Shown one piece after another: positions 1 to 9,164 of a stretch of 43,881 nt of DNA. Under the pieces are notes generated by a model. The model had not been told where the DNA came from. It saw only the letters and a list, made by a program, of their open reading frames with translations, and did not search any database. This stretch comes from Lacinutrix sp. Its GTDB lineage: Bacteria; Bacteroidota; Bacteroidia; Flavobacteriales; Flavobacteriaceae. Position numbers and translations under genes: made by a program. Location: positions 1-43,881 of the forward strand of contig NZ_JALZVX010000080.1 of the NCBI RefSeq assembly GCF_023299985.1, read 5' to 3'. Position 1 is the stretch's first letter. Each line of letters begins with the position of its first letter.

Positions 1-50
1 CTAGAAATTAATTTCTAGAGGTGTTTTTTGTTTGAATTACATTAAGGTAA

Positions 51-443
51 TTATAACTTTAAATCTAAATTAATATGTTCCCATTTTGAAAAACCGCCTT
101 CAAGATCGTAAATTAATTTGAAACCAGCTTTAGCCATTTCGTTTGCACATTTAGCACTCCTAGTACCTTTTTGACAATATAAAATGACTGGCTTTTCTTT
201 ATCTAAAGCTGCAATATCATCTTGAAAGCTTGGTGAATTAAAATCAATGTTTTGAGAATTTGCAATATGTCCTGCTTTATACTCTGCTGAAGTTCTAACA
301 TCTACTAACTGCACTTTATCTAAGTCTAATAATATTTTCTTTTCTTCTGTAGACACAACTGTAATACCTTGCTGTCTTTTTGGAATGCAATTAAACATGC
401 TTATCACCATGAATAAAACTACTATAGTTACTGATTTTTTCAT
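51..443 (-). CDS. rhodanese-like domain lipoprotein/secreted protein
   Basis: ORF; N-terminal signal with Cys (MFNC); rhodanese motifs VQLVDVRTSAEYKAGHIANSQNIDF and active-site YCQKGTRS. Confidence 0.85.
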   Translation of the reverse strand: MKKSVTIVVLFMVISMFNCIPKRQQGITVVSTEEKKILLDLDKVQLVDVRTSAEYKAGHIANSQNIDFNSPSFQDDIAALDKEKPVILYCQKGTRSAKCANEMAKAGFKLIYDLEGGFSKWEHINLDLKL

Positions 444-467
444 ATTAAATTATTTTAATTGATTCAA

Positions 468-779
468 TTACTCCTCAATATCTCCAGTCCACTCAGAAAA
501 TCCACCCATTAAATTATAGGCATTATCAAATCCCATTTGATTCATAATTACACAAGCTTGACCACTTCTTACTCCTGCTTTACAATACACATAATAGTTT
601 TTATTTTTATCTAAAGCTTCTAATTCATAGATAAAGGCTTGACCTTTAAAAATATTTAGATTTTTAGCATTAGGTATAAAGCCATCGGCTACTTCTTCTT
701 CTGTTCTTACATCTAATATAAAAGCATTCTCATCTGCTTTAAGTTGTTGAGCCCATTGCTCTTGTGATAAATCTGACAT
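468..779 (-). CDS. rhodanese-like domain protein
   Basis: FILDVRTEEEVADGFIPNAKNLNI and active-site YCKAGVRSGQA. Confidence 0.85.
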   Translation of the reverse strand: MSDLSQEQWAQQLKADENAFILDVRTEEEVADGFIPNAKNLNIFKGQAFIYELEALDKNKNYYVYCKAGVRSGQACVIMNQMGFDNAYNLMGGFSEWTGDIEE

Positions 780-838
780 TCTTAGTTTTTAAGGTGCAAA
801 GTTAATTTATTTAACGTTTCCTTAAGATATAGACGTAA

Positions 839-870
839 AAAAACCTGAAATGTTACAACTTCAGGTTTTT
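839..870 (-). terminator. intrinsic terminator (AAACCTGAA-N10-TTCAGGTTT flanked by A/T runs)
   Basis: inverted repeat 841-849/860-868 immediately downstream of the 894-1514 minus-strand gene. Confidence 0.75.
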
Positions 871-893
871 TTATTTAAATAATGTCTCTAATA

Positions 894-1514
894 CTATACT
901 TTTATAGAGCAACCAATCGCTTTTGTTTCGGTTACATCTATAGCTTTTCCATTTAACAATGCATTAACTGCATCTTCAACATATTTGTGTTTTACTTCAT
1001 CTGCATTCTGAAAATTATCGTCTATTGCACCAACATACTTTACAACATTACCTTTATCTGTTTTTTCTACAACGTAGATATGTGGTGTTTTTGTGGCTCC
1101 AAATTGTGGATAAACACGTTGTCCTTTATCCATTAAATATGGAAAAGTAAATCCTTTTTCTTTAGCACGTTCTTGCATATATTTCATACCATCTTCTGGT
1201 TTCGCTTTAACGCTATTAGGCATTATTGCAATTACTGGATAACCTTTTTCAGCATACATTTTATTTAATGCTTCTACTCTATCTTCATATGCGACTGCAT
1301 ATGGGCAAGTGTTACAAGTAAACGTAATAATAAAGCCTTTAGCTTCATTAAATGAAGCCATAGAAACCATTTTACCATCTATATTCTCTAATTTAAAATC
1401 TGAAACAACGTCTCCTACTTTATATCCATCTTCTAATTTATTTTCTACTTTAGTGAATGACCATACACCAAAAACGATTGCTGTTAACAGCATTAATTTT
1501 ACTACTTTTTTCAT
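894..1514 (-). CDS. thioredoxin-fold/AhpC-TSA-like redoxin family protein, exported
   Basis: signal peptide; TFTCNTCPYAVAYEDRVEALN motif typical of this redoxin family. Confidence 0.8.
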   Translation of the reverse strand: MKKVVKLMLLTAIVFGVWSFTKVENKLEDGYKVGDVVSDFKLENIDGKMVSMASFNEAKGFIITFTCNTCPYAVAYEDRVEALNKMYAEKGYPVIAIMPNSVKAKPEDGMKYMQERAKEKGFTFPYLMDKGQRVYPQFGATKTPHIYVVEKTDKGNVVKYVGAIDDNFQNADEVKHKYVEDAVNALLNGKAIDVTETKAIGCSIKV

Positions 1515-1520
1515 ATTTAT

Positions 1521-2054
1521 TTAATTTAAAAATTTATTAACTTCTGTTTTTAATTCTTCTAAGTTAAACGATTTCTCGTAAAACGCTCTTTTTTCGTTCT
1601 TATAAATAACTGTTGCAGGTATCGCTCCAGACCATTCTTTATCTACTTTAGGAATCCAAGTATTAGAATCTACATCATTTAAAGCTACCATTTTAGATTT
1701 CAATTGGCGTTTAATAATAAAAGGCTTCAATTTTGTTTCGTATTGCTTAGGAAAATCTAAACTCACTAAAACAACTTCAACGTTTTTAGACTTGTATTCA
1801 TTGTTTAAAGCTTCAAAATACGGTAACTCTTTAACACAAGGTGCGCACCAAGTGGCCCAAAAATTTACAACATAAATTTTATCGTCCATTTTATTTAAAA
1901 GCGGTTCAAGTTCGTTAAAATTATATACGATTAAATCTAGACTTTCACCTTTTTCGACCTTGACTTCAACAATTTCAATATTTTTATTATCAACAACTAC
2001 ATCTTGTTTGCAAGCAGAAAACAAGACAATAAGTAATATTAAATATATTTTCAT
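1521..2054 (-). CDS. TlpA-like thioredoxin family lipoprotein (start corrected from 2087)
   Basis: NFWATWCAPCVKELPYFEALN active site; lipoprotein signal MKIYLILLIVLFSAC begins at internal Met at 2054. Confidence 0.8.
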   Translation of the reverse strand: MKIYLILLIVLFSACKQDVVVDNKNIEIVEVKVEKGESLDLIVYNFNELEPLLNKMDDKIYVVNFWATWCAPCVKELPYFEALNNEYKSKNVEVVLVSLDFPKQYETKLKPFIIKRQLKSKMVALNDVDSNTWIPKVDKEWSGAIPATVIYKNEKRAFYEKSFNLEELKTEVNKFLN

Positions 2055-2120
2055 TTTATAAAAGTAATAACAGAATTCTGTTTGCAATATACATTTAACA
2101 AATATTTACATTAAAATTAA

Positions 2121-2151
2121 TTTGTTTGTAGTTATTTGATTTCTATCTTTG
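2121..2151 (+). promoter_or_regulatory. Bacteroidetes-type promoter for the trp operon
   Basis: TTTG (2121-2124), 19 nt, TATCTTTG (2144-2151), fitting the -33 TTTG / -7 TAnnTTTG consensus. Confidence 0.65.
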
Positions 2152-2188
2152 ATTTTTATAATAATATTACCGCTTTCGCGGAAAAACT

Positions 2189-2248
2189 ATGAACAAAAAT
2201 TTAAATCATACTTGGTGGTGGAACTTTCGAAACACAATTCGTGAATAA
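2189..2248 (+). CDS. trpL: trp operon leader peptide MNKNLNHTWWWNFRNTIRE
   Basis: 20-codon ORF with three consecutive TGG codons between the trp promoter and an intrinsic terminator upstream of trpE; too short for the ORF track. Confidence 0.88.
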   Translation: MNKNLNHTWWWNFRNTIRE

Positions 2249-2276
2249 ACTCTTAGTATATTTAATTAAAATATAA

Positions 2277-2308
2277 AAGGCTTGTCATTCACGACAAGCC
2301 TTTTTTTT
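2277..2308 (+). terminator. trp attenuator terminator
   Basis: AAAGGCTTGTC-ATTCAC-GACAAGCCTTTTTTTT perfect stem plus U tract, after trpL and before trpE. Confidence 0.88.
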
Positions 2309-2384
2309 ATTCTGAACTTGTTTTAGAATCTTTACATAAAATAACATCTCTACAATAAGAGACACTGAAATAAATTGAGCACTA

Positions 2385-3782
2385 ATGAAGACTTTTAGCC
2401 TTTACACAAATTATAAAAAAATACTAGCAGATACTATTACGCCTGTAAGCATCTATTTGAAAATTCGCGATAAATTCCCGAATAGCATCTTATTAGAAAG
2501 TAGCGATTATCATGCAAACGATAATAGTTTCTCGTATATCTGCTTTAATCCTATTGCTTCTATTAAAGTTTCTGGAGATACAATCGAGCAAACATTTCCA
2601 GATGGAAGCTCTCATAGAAACCGCACCAAAGATGTACCAAAAATGATTCACAAGTTTACTAAGCGTTTTAAAGTAAACTCAGAAAAAGATTTCAAATTTA
2701 TAAATAATGGGATTTTTGGTTACACATCTTACGATGCTGTAAAGTATTTTGAAGATATTGACATTTCAAAAAAACCAAATTCTTTAGACATTCCAGATAT
2801 ATATTATGCAGTCTATCAAAATATTATAGCTATTAATCACTTTAAAAATGAAGCTTATATTTTTGCTCATTGCTTTAATGATAATGCCAGTAATATCGAC
2901 GAGATTCTACATTTAATAAGATCAAATAATTTTGCTTCATATCAATTTTCTACAGATTCTGATATTGATTCTAATTTAACAGACAATGAATATAAAGAAC
3001 ATGTAGAATTAGCAAAACAGCACTGTGCAAGAGGTGATGTTTTTCAACTGGTACTCTCTAAAAAGTTTTCTCAAAAATTTAAAGGAGACGAGTTTAATGT
3101 CTATCGTGCTTTACGTAGCATTAATCCTTCACCTTACTTATTTTATTTTGATTATGGTGATTTTAAAATCTTTGGTAGTTCTCCTGAAGCACAATTAGTG
3201 GTTAACGAAGGTATTGCTGAAATTCATCCTATTGCTGGAACTTTTAAGCGTACAGGAAACGACGAAAAAGATGCAGAACTAGCAAAACAATTAGCAAGAG
3301 ACGAAAAAGAAAATGCAGAGCATGTAATGTTAGTAGATTTAGCTAGAAACGATTTAAGCAGACATGGAAGCCAAGTAAAAGTAGAAACCTATAGGGAAGC
3401 ACAATTTTTCTCGCATGTTATACATTTAGTAAGCAAAGTAACTGGAAAAATACATGACAACACTCCTACAATGCAAGTTGTAGCAGACACATTTCCTGCA
3501 GGAACTTTAAGTGGTGCACCAAAACATAAGGCTATGCAACTTATAGAAAAATACGAAAAAACAAGCCGTGCTTTTTATGGAGGAGCAATAGGTTTTATGG
3601 ATTTTAGTGGTAACTATAATCATGCGATTATGATTAGAACATTCCTAAGTAAAAACCATGAATTGCATTGGCAAGCTGGAGCTGGATTAGTATCAAAATC
3701 TAATCCTGAAAACGAATTACAAGAAGTTTACAATAAATTAGGAGCATTAACAAAGGCTATCGAACTAGCTAAAGATATATGA
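2385..3782 (+). CDS. trpE: anthranilate synthase component I
   Basis: chorismate-binding motifs (SPEAQLV, HPIAGTFKRTG, DLARNDLSRHG, TFPAGTLSGAPK). Confidence 0.96.
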   Translation: MKTFSLYTNYKKILADTITPVSIYLKIRDKFPNSILLESSDYHANDNSFSYICFNPIASIKVSGDTIEQTFPDGSSHRNRTKDVPKMIHKFTKRFKVNSEKDFKFINNGIFGYTSYDAVKYFEDIDISKKPNSLDIPDIYYAVYQNIIAINHFKNEAYIFAHCFNDNASNIDEILHLIRSNNFASYQFSTDSDIDSNLTDNEYKEHVELAKQHCARGDVFQLVLSKKFSQKFKGDEFNVYRALRSINPSPYLFYFDYGDFKIFGSSPEAQLVVNEGIAEIHPIAGTFKRTGNDEKDAELAKQLARDEKENAEHVMLVDLARNDLSRHGSQVKVETYREAQFFSHVIHLVSKVTGKIHDNTPTMQVVADTFPAGTLSGAPKHKAMQLIEKYEKTSRAFYGGAIGFMDFSGNYNHAIMIRTFLSKNHELHWQAGAGLVSKSNPENELQEVYNKLGALTKAIELAKDI

Positions 3783-3796
3783 AGTTAGTATTTAGT

Positions 3797-4024
3797 AAAA
3801 ATTAAAAAAATAGGACGAAACACTAATTTTATAAAAATGTAAGTCCTTAAAATCAATTCATAAAATTGAATATCAAAAATTAAGAAATAATAAGCGGAGG
3901 AATGGAGATGCAAAGCGAAGCTTTAAGCACGTAATTCCGAAAGCAAATGGTGCTTTAGCAATTTCCTAAGTTTGATCGTGATTTTTTGGTTCGTTTTTCA
4001 TCAAGGAAAAATGATCGGAAAGAA
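3797..4024 (+). repeat. dispersed intergenic repeat, copy 1 (trpE-trpG gap)
   Basis: long near-identical match to 4652-4880; ends with GATTTTTTGGTTCGTTTTTCATCAAGGAAAAATGA block also found at 9067-9102. Confidence 0.85.
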
Positions 4025-4052
4025 CGAAAGAAAGAACGTTTAATTAATAAGA

Positions 4053-4070
4053 TTCCCATTTACATGGGAA
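4053..4070 (+). promoter_or_regulatory. start-proximal hairpin of trpG
   Basis: TTCCCAT-TTAC-ATGGGAA, 6 nt upstream of ATG at 4077. Confidence 0.6.
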
Positions 4071-4076
4071 ATAAAC

Positions 4077-4640
4077 ATGAAAGTATTAGTAATAGACAAC
4101 TACGACAGTTTTACTTACAACTTAGTACATTATTTAGAAGATTTAAATTGTGATGTAACCGTAAAACGAAACGATAAATTAACTTTAGAAGAAGTTGATG
4201 CTTTCGAGAAAATAGTACTATCTCCTGGACCAGGTATTCCAGACGAAGCTGGACTATTAAAAGCCATTATTAAGCAGTATGCACCAACAAAAAGCATTCT
4301 TGGTGTTTGTCTAGGTCAACAAGCTATTGGTGAAGTTTTTGGTGGAAAATTAATAAACTTAGACACTGTTTTTCATGGTGTAGCAACCAAAGTAAATATT
4401 ACTGTTAATGACGAAGCCTTATTTAATAATATGAACAAAACAATAGAAGTTGGCCGATACCACTCTTGGGTTGTAGATCCTAATTTACCTGAGCAATTAG
4501 AAGCCACTTCTTTTGATGAAAACGAACAAGTTATGTCTCTAAGACATAAAGTTTACGATGTAAGAGGCGTACAATACCATCCTGAAAGTGTGTTAACGCC
4601 TAATGGAAAACAAATTTTAGAAAACTGGATTAAAAATTAG
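4077..4640 (+). CDS. trpG: anthranilate synthase component II (glutamine amidotransferase)
   Basis: DNYDSFTYNLVHYL, LSPGPGIPDEAG, GVCLGQQAIGE, QYHPESVLTPNG. Confidence 0.96.
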   Translation: MKVLVIDNYDSFTYNLVHYLEDLNCDVTVKRNDKLTLEEVDAFEKIVLSPGPGIPDEAGLLKAIIKQYAPTKSILGVCLGQQAIGEVFGGKLINLDTVFHGVATKVNITVNDEALFNNMNKTIEVGRYHSWVVDPNLPEQLEATSFDENEQVMSLRHKVYDVRGVQYHPESVLTPNGKQILENWIKN

Positions 4641-4651
4641 CTAGCAATTAG

Positions 4652-4880
4652 CAAAAATTAAAAAAAACATAACGAAACACTAATTTTATAAAAATGAAAA
4701 TCCTTAAAATCAATTCATAGAATTGAATATCAAAAATTAAGAAATAATAAGCGTAGGAATGGAGATGCAAAGCGAAGCTTTAAGCATGTAATTCCGAAAG
4801 CGAATGGTGCTTTAGCAATTTCCTAAGTTTGATTGTAATTTTTTGGTTCGTTTTTCATCAAGGAAAAATGAACAGAAAGA
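4652..4880 (+). repeat. dispersed intergenic repeat, copy 2 (trpG-trpD gap)
   Basis: direct-repeat partner of 3797-4024, only scattered substitutions by eye. Confidence 0.85.
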
Positions 4881-4916
4881 ATTACATTAAGAAAAAAAGA
4901 AGTATAACTTAAAAGA

Positions 4917-4934
4917 TTCCCATTGTCATGGGAA
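4917..4934 (+). promoter_or_regulatory. start-proximal hairpin of trpD
   Basis: TTCCCAT-TGTC-ATGGGAA, 6 nt upstream of ATG at 4941. Confidence 0.6.
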
Positions 4935-4940
4935 GTAAAT

Positions 4941-5933
4941 ATGAAACAAATACTAAATAGATTAATAAACCACGAAAACATCTCAAGCGAAGAAGCAAGA
5001 AATGTTTTGATAAATATTTCCGAAGGAAAATATAACCTAAGCCAAATAGCATCATTTCTAACTGTTTTTATGATGCGCAGTATCACCTTAGAAGAACTTC
5101 AAGGTTTTCGTGATGCACTTTTAGAGTTATGTATTCCTATAAATTTATCAGACTTTAACGCTATTGATTTATGTGGCACTGGAGGAGATGGCAAAGACAC
5201 ATTTAACATTTCGACCTTATCGTCTTTTGTAACTGCTGGTGCAGGAATAAAAGTTGCTAAACATGGTAATTATGGAGTATCTTCTGCTTCTGGATCTTCA
5301 AATGTTATGGAGGCTTTGGGTATTCACTTTTCTAATAAATCAGACTTTTTAAAATACGCCATAGATCAAGCTGGAATATGTGTGTTACATGCACCATTAT
5401 TTCATCCTGCTATGAAACATGTTGCTCCTATTCGTAAAGAACTAGGTATTAAAACCTTTTTCAATATGCTAGGTCCAATGGTAAATCCAGCATTTCCAAA
5501 AAACCAGATGGTTGGCGTATTTAACTTAGAACTACAAAGATTGTATGGTTATTTATACCAAAATACAGATAAAAATTACAGCATAGTTCATGCATTAGAT
5601 GGTTATGATGAAATTTCTCTAACAGGAAAAACTAAGATTATTTCTAACCGTTCTGAAACAATATTAAAACCTTCAGATTTAAATGTTCAACAAATAGAGC
5701 AATCAGATATTTTTGGTGGTTCATCTGTAAAAGAAGCTGCTAAAATTTTCAAAAATATTATTGAAGGCAAAGGAACAGAAGCTCAAAACAACGTTGTTTA
5801 TGCCAATGCAGGATTAGCAATAGCGACAGTAAATAACACTTCGCATATAGAAGGATTTAATTTAGCAAAAGAAAGTTTAGAAAGCGGAAGAGCAAAAGAA
5901 AGTTTAGAACGATTAATAGAATTGAGTAAATAA
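4941..5933 (+). CDS. trpD: anthranilate phosphoribosyltransferase (start corrected from 4923)
   Basis: CGTGGDGKDTFNISTLSSFV, KHGNYGVSSASGSSNVMEALG; the upstream MSWEVN extension lies across the hairpin. Confidence 0.95.
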   Translation: MKQILNRLINHENISSEEARNVLINISEGKYNLSQIASFLTVFMMRSITLEELQGFRDALLELCIPINLSDFNAIDLCGTGGDGKDTFNISTLSSFVTAGAGIKVAKHGNYGVSSASGSSNVMEALGIHFSNKSDFLKYAIDQAGICVLHAPLFHPAMKHVAPIRKELGIKTFFNMLGPMVNPAFPKNQMVGVFNLELQRLYGYLYQNTDKNYSIVHALDGYDEISLTGKTKIISNRSETILKPSDLNVQQIEQSDIFGGSSVKEAAKIFKNIIEGKGTEAQNNVVYANAGLAIATVNNTSHIEGFNLAKESLESGRAKESLERLIELSK

Positions 5934-5941
5934 AAAAGTCG

Positions 5942-5968
5942 ACAGTATTCAGTAAACAGTCTTCAGTA
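5942..5968 (+). repeat. degenerate tandem ACAGTATTCAGTA / ACAGTCTTCAGTA in trpD-trpC gap
   Basis: two 13-nt units differing at one position. Confidence 0.6.
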
Positions 5969-6012
5969 TTTATTCAAACTGTTACTGAAAGCTGCTAACC
6001 GAAGATTAAAAC

Positions 6013-6798
6013 ATGGATATTTTAACCAAAATAGTAAACGATAAACGCATCGAAGTTAACCTTCGCAAGCAACTCATTCCTACAAAACAACTAGAGCAAT
6101 CTATTTTGTTTGAAAGAGAAACAGTTTCTTTAGCTAATAAATTAAAAAACAGTACAACAGGAATTATTGCAGAACACAAACGTCGTTCTCCCTCAAAACA
6201 AGTTATCAATCACGATCTAAATGTTTTTGATGTTGCCAAAGGTTATGAAGAAGCTGGAGTTTGCGGCATGTCTGTTTTAACAGATGGCAAATATTTTGGT
6301 GGCTCTCTGGACGACTTACTTACTGCGCGATCAAGCTGTAATTTACCTTTATTACGCAAAGAATTTATAATAGACCAATACCAGATAATAGAAGCTAAAG
6401 CTTATGGAGCTGATGTTATTTTATTAATAGCTGCAATACTAACTAAAGCCGAAATAAAGCAGTTTTCAGAATTAGCAAAAAGTTTAAATTTAGAGGTGCT
6501 TTTAGAAATCCATAATGAAGAAGAGTTAAACAAATCAATAATGCCTAGCTTAGATATGCTTGGTGTAAATAATAGAAATTTAAAAACGTTTGAAGTAAGT
6601 TTAGAAACCAGCAAACAGCTAAGCTCATTAATTCCAAACGATTTTGTAAAAGTATCTGAAAGTGGAATTAGTAATATTGAAGCTATCAAAACATTAAAAC
6701 CTTATGGTTATAAAGGCTTTTTAATAGGTGAAAATTTCATGAAAACAGATAATGCTGGAAAAAGCGCAAAACAATTTATTGAAAGATTAAATAATTAA
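6013..6798 (+). CDS. trpC: indole-3-glycerol phosphate synthase
   Basis: IIAEHKRRSPSK, LLRKEFIIDQYQI, LGVNNRNLKTFEV, VSESGISN. Confidence 0.96.
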   Translation: MDILTKIVNDKRIEVNLRKQLIPTKQLEQSILFERETVSLANKLKNSTTGIIAEHKRRSPSKQVINHDLNVFDVAKGYEEAGVCGMSVLTDGKYFGGSLDDLLTARSSCNLPLLRKEFIIDQYQIIEAKAYGADVILLIAAILTKAEIKQFSELAKSLNLEVLLEIHNEEELNKSIMPSLDMLGVNNRNLKTFEVSLETSKQLSSLIPNDFVKVSESGISNIEAIKTLKPYGYKGFLIGENFMKTDNAGKSAKQFIERLNN

Positions 6799-6807
6799 AA
6801 ATAACTT

Positions 6808-6909
6808 TGTCACTTCGAGTGGTTTTTGAGGTATGAAAAAATTGTATCGAGAAGTCTCTAAAACTTCTCGATACAATTTCAAAAAAACTAAAATCACTCG
6901 AACTGACAG
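6808..6909. repeat. REP/MITE-like palindromic element A (trpC-trpF gap)
   Basis: outer TTGTCACTTCGAGTG...CACTCGAACTGACAG plus inner 16-bp stem AATTGTATCGAGAAGT/ACTTCTCGATACAATT; same ends as 11256-11350. Confidence 0.85.
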
Positions 6910-6922
6910 CAATTAAAACACT

Positions 6923-7561
6923 ATGAAACTAAAAATATGCGGAATGAAAAATGAAAACAACATCCTTGATGTTGCTGAACTTAAGCCAAGTTATATGGGT
7001 TTCATTTTTTACGAAAAATCACCACGTTACTTCAATGGCGTAATTCCTGAAATCTCTAAAGACATTAATAAAATTGGAGTCTTTGTAAATGCTACTTTCG
7101 ATTATATAAGAGGCAAAGTGGAAAAACACGATTTACAAGGCGTACAATTACATGGTGAAGAATCTCCAGAATTATGCGAGCGATTAAAAGCATTAGAGCT
7201 TACCGTTATAAAAGTGTTTTCTATTAAAAACCAGTTCAATTTTAAAGTTCTAGAACCTTTTGAAGACGTTTGCGACTATTATTTGTTCGATACTAAAGGC
7301 AAAGAACCTGGTGGAAACGGTTATACTTTTAACTGGAACGTTTTAAAAAAATACCCATCCATTAAACCTTACTTTTTAAGTGGTGGTATTGGTCCAAAAG
7401 AGATGGATTCAATATTACTATTCTTAAAGAGACCAGAATCACAACTGTGCTGCACATTAGACCTAAACAGCAAGTTTGAAACCGCTTCTAAAGTAAAAGA
7501 CACAGCAAAAATTAAAGCATTTAAACAAGTACTTATAGACAAAAATTATTACTATGTATAA
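6923..7561 (+). CDS. trpF: phosphoribosylanthranilate isomerase
   Basis: [56 protein letters not shown]. Confidence 0.95.
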   Translation: MKLKICGMKNENNILDVAELKPSYMGFIFYEKSPRYFNGVIPEISKDINKIGVFVNATFDYIRGKVEKHDLQGVQLHGEESPELCERLKALELTVIKVFSIKNQFNFKVLEPFEDVCDYYLFDTKGKEPGGNGYTFNWNVLKKYPSIKPYFLSGGIGPKEMDSILLFLKRPESQLCCTLDLNSKFETASKVKDTAKIKAFKQVLIDKNYYYV

Positions 7562-8732
7562 TATTAATGATAAAGGCTATTATGGCGAATTTGGAGGAGC
7601 ATACATTCCAGAAATGCTTTATCCTAATGTAGAGGAGTTACGTCAAAATTATCTAAAAATAATGGCAGAACCTTCGTTTAAGGAAGAGTTCGATCAATTA
7701 TTAAAAGATTACGTTGGACGTCCTTCTCCACTTTATTTAGCTAAAAGATTAAGTGAAAAATATAATACAAAAATCTACTTAAAACGAGAAGATTTAAACC
7801 ATACAGGAGCACATAAAATCAACAATACTATTGGCCAAATTTTAATGGCACAACGCTTAGGTAAAAAACGCATTATTGCCGAAACTGGTGCTGGACAACA
7901 TGGTGTTGCAACTGCAACCGTTTGCGCATTAATGGGAATGGAGTGTATTGTTTATATGGGAGAAATTGATATTGCTCGTCAAGCTCCAAACGTTGCTAGA
8001 ATGAAAATGTTAGGCGCTAAAGTTTTACCTGCATTATCTGGAAGTCGTACATTAAAAGATGCAACAAACGAAGCTATTAGAGATTGGATTAATAATCCTG
8101 TAAACACACATTATATTATAGGTAGTGTGGTTGGACCACATCCATATCCAGATATGGTTGCGCGTTTTCAAGCTGTAGTATCAGAGGAAATACAATGGCA
8201 ACTACAAGAAAAAGAAGGCAAAAGCACACCAGATTATGTAGTAGCTTGTGTTGGTGGAGGAAGTAATGCAGCTGGTGCTTTTTATCATTATTTAGAAAAC
8301 ACAGATGTTAAGCTAATTGCTGTTGAAGCAGCAGGAAAAGGAATCCATTCTGGAGAAAGCGCAGCAACTTCTATACTAGGAAAAGAAGGGATTATTCATG
8401 GTAGCAAAACATTACTAATGCAAACAGACGATGGGCAAATTACTGAGCCTTACTCGATTTCTGCTGGATTAGATTATCCAGGTGTTGGACCAATGCATGC
8501 ACACTTATATAAAACTGGACGTGCAGAATTCATATCCATTACAGATGATGAGGCAATGACTGCTGGTTTAGAATTAAGCCAATTAGAAGGTATTATTCCT
8601 GCTATTGAAACGGCTCATTCTTTAGCAATTTTTGATCATAAAAAATTTAAAGAAGACGACGTTGTCGTTATAAATTTATCTGGTCGTGGTGATAAAGATT
8701 TACAGAATTATATTGATTATTTTAAATTATAA
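7554..8732 (+). CDS. trpB: tryptophan synthase beta chain
   Basis: [41 protein letters not shown]; overlaps trpF by 8 nt. Confidence 0.97.
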   Translation: MYNINDKGYYGEFGGAYIPEMLYPNVEELRQNYLKIMAEPSFKEEFDQLLKDYVGRPSPLYLAKRLSEKYNTKIYLKREDLNHTGAHKINNTIGQILMAQRLGKKRIIAETGAGQHGVATATVCALMGMECIVYMGEIDIARQAPNVARMKMLGAKVLPALSGSRTLKDATNEAIRDWINNPVNTHYIIGSVVGPHPYPDMVARFQAVVSEEIQWQLQEKEGKSTPDYVVACVGGGSNAAGAFYHYLENTDVKLIAVEAAGKGIHSGESAATSILGKEGIIHGSKTLLMQTDDGQITEPYSISAGLDYPGVGPMHAHLYKTGRAEFISITDDEAMTAGLELSQLEGIIPAIETAHSLAIFDHKKFKEDDVVVINLSGRGDKDLQNYIDYFKL

Positions 8733-8920
8733 TCTTTTTTAGGCGTTACAATAAATGGTCAGGCTTACAAACCTCGGTATCAAAGATGAGCTCAAACAAA
8801 CCTTTTAACTACGAAGTAATCACGATTTCTTCCAAAATAAAAATGAATGAGTAATCTTTAATGCAGTAAACGAAAATTAAAAAACTGAGGTTAAAAAACC
8901 ATAATAAGTAAAAGAATCTC

Positions 8921-9105
8921 TAAATCAATTCGCAGAATTGAACGTCAAGGCGAAGAATAGACGAAGAAAAGCTCCGAAAACAGAAGTTCAGACATTTTTA
9001 GTCTGGACGACGCGGAGTTTTCAAATCGGTTTTCAGTTTTTACTGAAAAATTCCTTGACTTGGCCGTGATTTTTTGGTTCGTTTTTCATCAAGGAAAAAT
9101 GAACG
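8921..9105 (+). repeat. dispersed intergenic repeat, copy 3 (trpB-trpA gap), shared ends with divergent core
   Basis: AATCAATTCGCAGAATTGAA at the left and GTGATTTTTTGGTTCGTTTTTCATCAAGGAAAAATGA at the right match copies 1 and 2; core differs and carries its own inverted repeats. Confidence 0.75.
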
Positions 9106-9164
9106 TGAATAAAAACATGGATTTCTGTACAAGTAAAAACAAAATTTAAGTTTAATTAATAAGA

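Noticed and set aside
3797-4880. CRISPR-like reading of the repeated trp spacers
   Set aside because: Only two to three long (~200 nt) irregular copies separated by genes; no short regular repeat-spacer periodicity and no cas genes.
4823-5086. Minus-strand 87-aa ORF across the trpG-trpD junction
   Set aside because: Antisense to the trpD start and repeat; low-complexity composition and no motif.
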